Source: CBDUBH01 sp965365345
GTDB lineage: Bacteria > Bacteroidota > Ignavibacteria > Ignavibacteriales > SURF-24
Assembly: GCA_965365345.1 (NCBI GenBank)
Contig: CBDUBH010000132.1
Span: 1-6,736 of the forward strand
Length of the DNA stretch: 6,736 bases
Reading direction: 5' to 3'
The notes under the pieces are model-generated. The model saw only the letters and a program-made list of their open reading frames with translations. It searched no databases and was not told where the DNA came from. This document shows positions 5,986 through 6,736 of this stretch, one piece after another. The position numbers and the translations under genes were made by a program. The first letter of the stretch is position 1. Each line of letters starts with the position of its first letter.

Positions 5986-6061
5986 ATAACGGAAATAAAA
6001 AAACGGGAATGACATAAATCATTTACTATTTAAAATTAATTATTAAATCAATATTTAAAAC

Positions 6062-6089
6062 AAAAAAGCGGCAGTATTTTGCCGCTTTT
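6062..6089. terminator. Bidirectional intrinsic terminator after ugd
   Basis: AAAAGCGGCA (6064-6073) and TGCCGCTTTT (6080-6089) form a perfect 10-bp stem with a six-base loop GTATTT. On the minus strand the stem runs into six T (6067-6062), 25 bp after the ugd stop; on the plus strand it ends in TTTTAATTTTT. It should end ugd transcription and stop any readthrough from bshA. Confidence 0.85.
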
Positions 6090-6114
6090 AATTTTTCATA
6101 TCGAAATACTTTTA

Positions 6115-6736
6115 TTATACTTTTTCTTTTTCATTAATATTTACCGGAACTCTTCCGATTGAATAATAAGTAAATCCGAGATTTTTCATCTGTTCAGGTG
6201 AGAAGATATTTCTTCCATCAAAAATAACAGAATTTTTCAGCATAGTTTTCATATCTTCAAAATCGGGATTTCTGAACTCATTCCATTCTGTAACTACAAT
6301 CAATGCATCAGCGTTTTTAATTGCTGAATATTCATTATCGCAATAAGTAATTTTATCTTCAAGATAATATTTTGCCGATTCCATTGCAGCCGGATCATAA
6401 GCTGTAACTTTTGCACCCAATTCCAAAAGTTTATTTATGATTACTACAGACGGAGCTTCTCTCATATCATCAGTATTTGGTTTGAATGCCAATCCCCAAA
6501 CCGCAAATGTTTTTCCTTTTATATCGTTATCAAAATGTTTTAATATTTTATCTACAATTACAAGTTTTTGATTTTTATTTATTTGATCAACAATTTTCAA
6601 AATTTTCATTTCAGATGATCTTTCATCTGCAGTTTTTATAAGTGCGTTAACATCTTTCGGGAAACAACTTCCGCCGTAACCGATTCCCGGGAATAAAAAC
6701 CTTTTCCCTATTCTTGTATCGGTTCCCATTCCTTTT
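6115..6736 (-). CDS. ugd: UDP-glucose 6-dehydrogenase, C-terminal part (partial)
   Basis: The frame is open through the right edge, so this is the C-terminal 207 or so residues of a protein usually near 440; the N-terminal NAD-binding domain is outside the window. The enzyme oxidises UDP-glucose twice with NAD+ to UDP-glucuronate, a precursor of surface polysaccharides and of UDP-xylose/galacturonate-type sugars. Numbering from the Met at 6729: the catalytic-cysteine motif GYGGSCFPKD (17-26, Cys22, codon 6664-6666) follows the usual RIGKRFLFPGIG; GLAFKPNTDDMREAPS opens the C-terminal UDP-binding Rossmann domain; VVTEWNEF and IFDGRNIFSP are conserved late motifs with the Arg of the substrate site. 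UDP-N-acetyl-mannosamine or GDP-mannose dehydrogenases are related, but WGLAFKPNTDDMREAP and TEWNEF favour UDP-glucose. The Met at 6729 is internal, not a start. A strong terminator follows the stop. Confidence 0.92.
   Translation of the reverse strand, partial: KGMGTDTRIGKRFLFPGIGYGGSCFPKDVNALIKTADERSSEMKILKIVDQINKNQKLVIVDKILKHFDNDIKGKTFAVWGLAFKPNTDDMREAPSVVIINKLLELGAKVTAYDPAAMESAKYYLEDKITYCDNEYSAIKNADALIVVTEWNEFRNPDFEDMKTMLKNSVIFDGRNIFSPEQMKNLGFTYYSIGRVPVNINEKEKV

Larger units (their letters stand above)
5827..6014. repeat. Mosaic of four TGTCATT-type palindromic repeat units
   Basis: The region is bounded by perfect 9-bp inverted ends TGTCATTCC (5827-5835) and GGAATGACA (6006-6014), with a second GGAATGACA at 5951-5959. 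Units: plus 5827-5850 (TGTCATTCC to GGAATC); plus 5857-5892 (TGTCATTGC to GACAATCT, with GGCGAT inside); minus 5959-5919 (TGTCATTCCGAG to GGAATCTC); minus 6014 to about 5971 (TGTCATTCC, then a TCCGG/CCGGA hairpin). The third unit contains GTTCCGATTTGATCGGAAC (5930-5948), a perfect 8-bp hairpin with a TTG loop; its left part, GTTCCGATT, recurs with GGAAC at the same spacing at 700-718 in the element beyond the GH13 gene, linking the two regions. No reading frame or transposase is present. Confidence 0.68.
5768..6114. other. Convergent intergenic region filled with repeats and terminators
   Basis: This 347-bp stretch separates the 3' ends of bshA (plus) and ugd (minus). No credible gene is present. 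From the left it holds a short unremarkable segment (5768-5826), a mosaic of TGTCATT-type repeat units (5827-6014) with a plus-strand terminator hairpin at 5831-5857 and a minus-strand one at 5965-5985, an A/T-rich spacer, and a strong bidirectional terminator at 6062-6089. Confidence 0.75.

Noticed and set aside
5827..6014. CRISPR array
   Set aside because: The repeats are not direct, not evenly spaced and differ in length and orientation, and there are no cas genes.
5827..6014. Insertion sequence with terminal inverted repeats
   Set aside because: The ends are inverted copies, but there is no transposase frame and no clear target-site duplication; a non-autonomous or REP-like repeat fits better.
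6727..6729. Met codon as the start of a short 204-residue dehydrogenase
   Set aside because: The frame continues open to the window edge and the protein already begins inside the linker leading to the catalytic-cysteine motif, so this Met is internal to a full-length enzyme cut by the window.

Overview
The window is AT-rich, single-copy chromosomal DNA from what is probably a member of the Bacteroidota/Ignavibacteriota/Chlorobiota (FCB) group. The signs are strongly A/T-biased codons, no Shine-Dalgarno sequence before most starts, a BshA of the type common in this group and in Firmicutes, and two exported proteins whose predicted signal-peptidase sites are followed directly by Gln. The phylum is an inference; no rRNA or marker gene is present.

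Layout from left to right: (1) 1-465, minus strand, the N-terminal 155 residues of an exported protein resembling the beta-propeller part of S9B/dipeptidyl-peptidase IV-type peptidases, cut by the window edge. (2) 466-799, a non-coding gap with a palindrome, a decayed repeat and an 87-bp inverted repeat element. (3) 4463-800, a compact minus-strand three-gene operon: PfkB-family sugar kinase, RmlD-like NAD(P)-dependent sugar-nucleotide reductase (start overlaps the kinase end by 26 bp) and an exported GH13 alpha-amylase/neopullulanase-like enzyme (3-bp gap). (4) 4464-4639, a divergent promoter region. (5) 4640-5767, plus strand, bshA, first enzyme of bacillithiol synthesis. (6) 5768-6114, a convergent intergenic region packed with short repeats and terminator hairpins. 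(7) 6115-6736, minus strand, the C-terminal half of UDP-glucose 6-dehydrogenase, cut by the right edge.

The genes share a carbohydrate and nucleotide-sugar theme: alpha-glucan hydrolysis outside the cytoplasm, sugar phosphorylation, nucleotide-sugar reduction, use of UDP-GlcNAc by BshA and oxidation of UDP-glucose. No complete pathway is visible.

I did not find a new defence, mobile or biosynthetic system. The most interesting signal is non-coding: both larger intergenic regions carry a related family of short palindromic repeats, one form starting TGTCATTGCG and ending GCAATCT, the other starting TGTCATTCC and ending GGAATCT. Some of the second form lie in sense orientation behind genes and have the hairpin plus T-run of an intrinsic terminator, so this repeat family may supply transcription terminators to its host.
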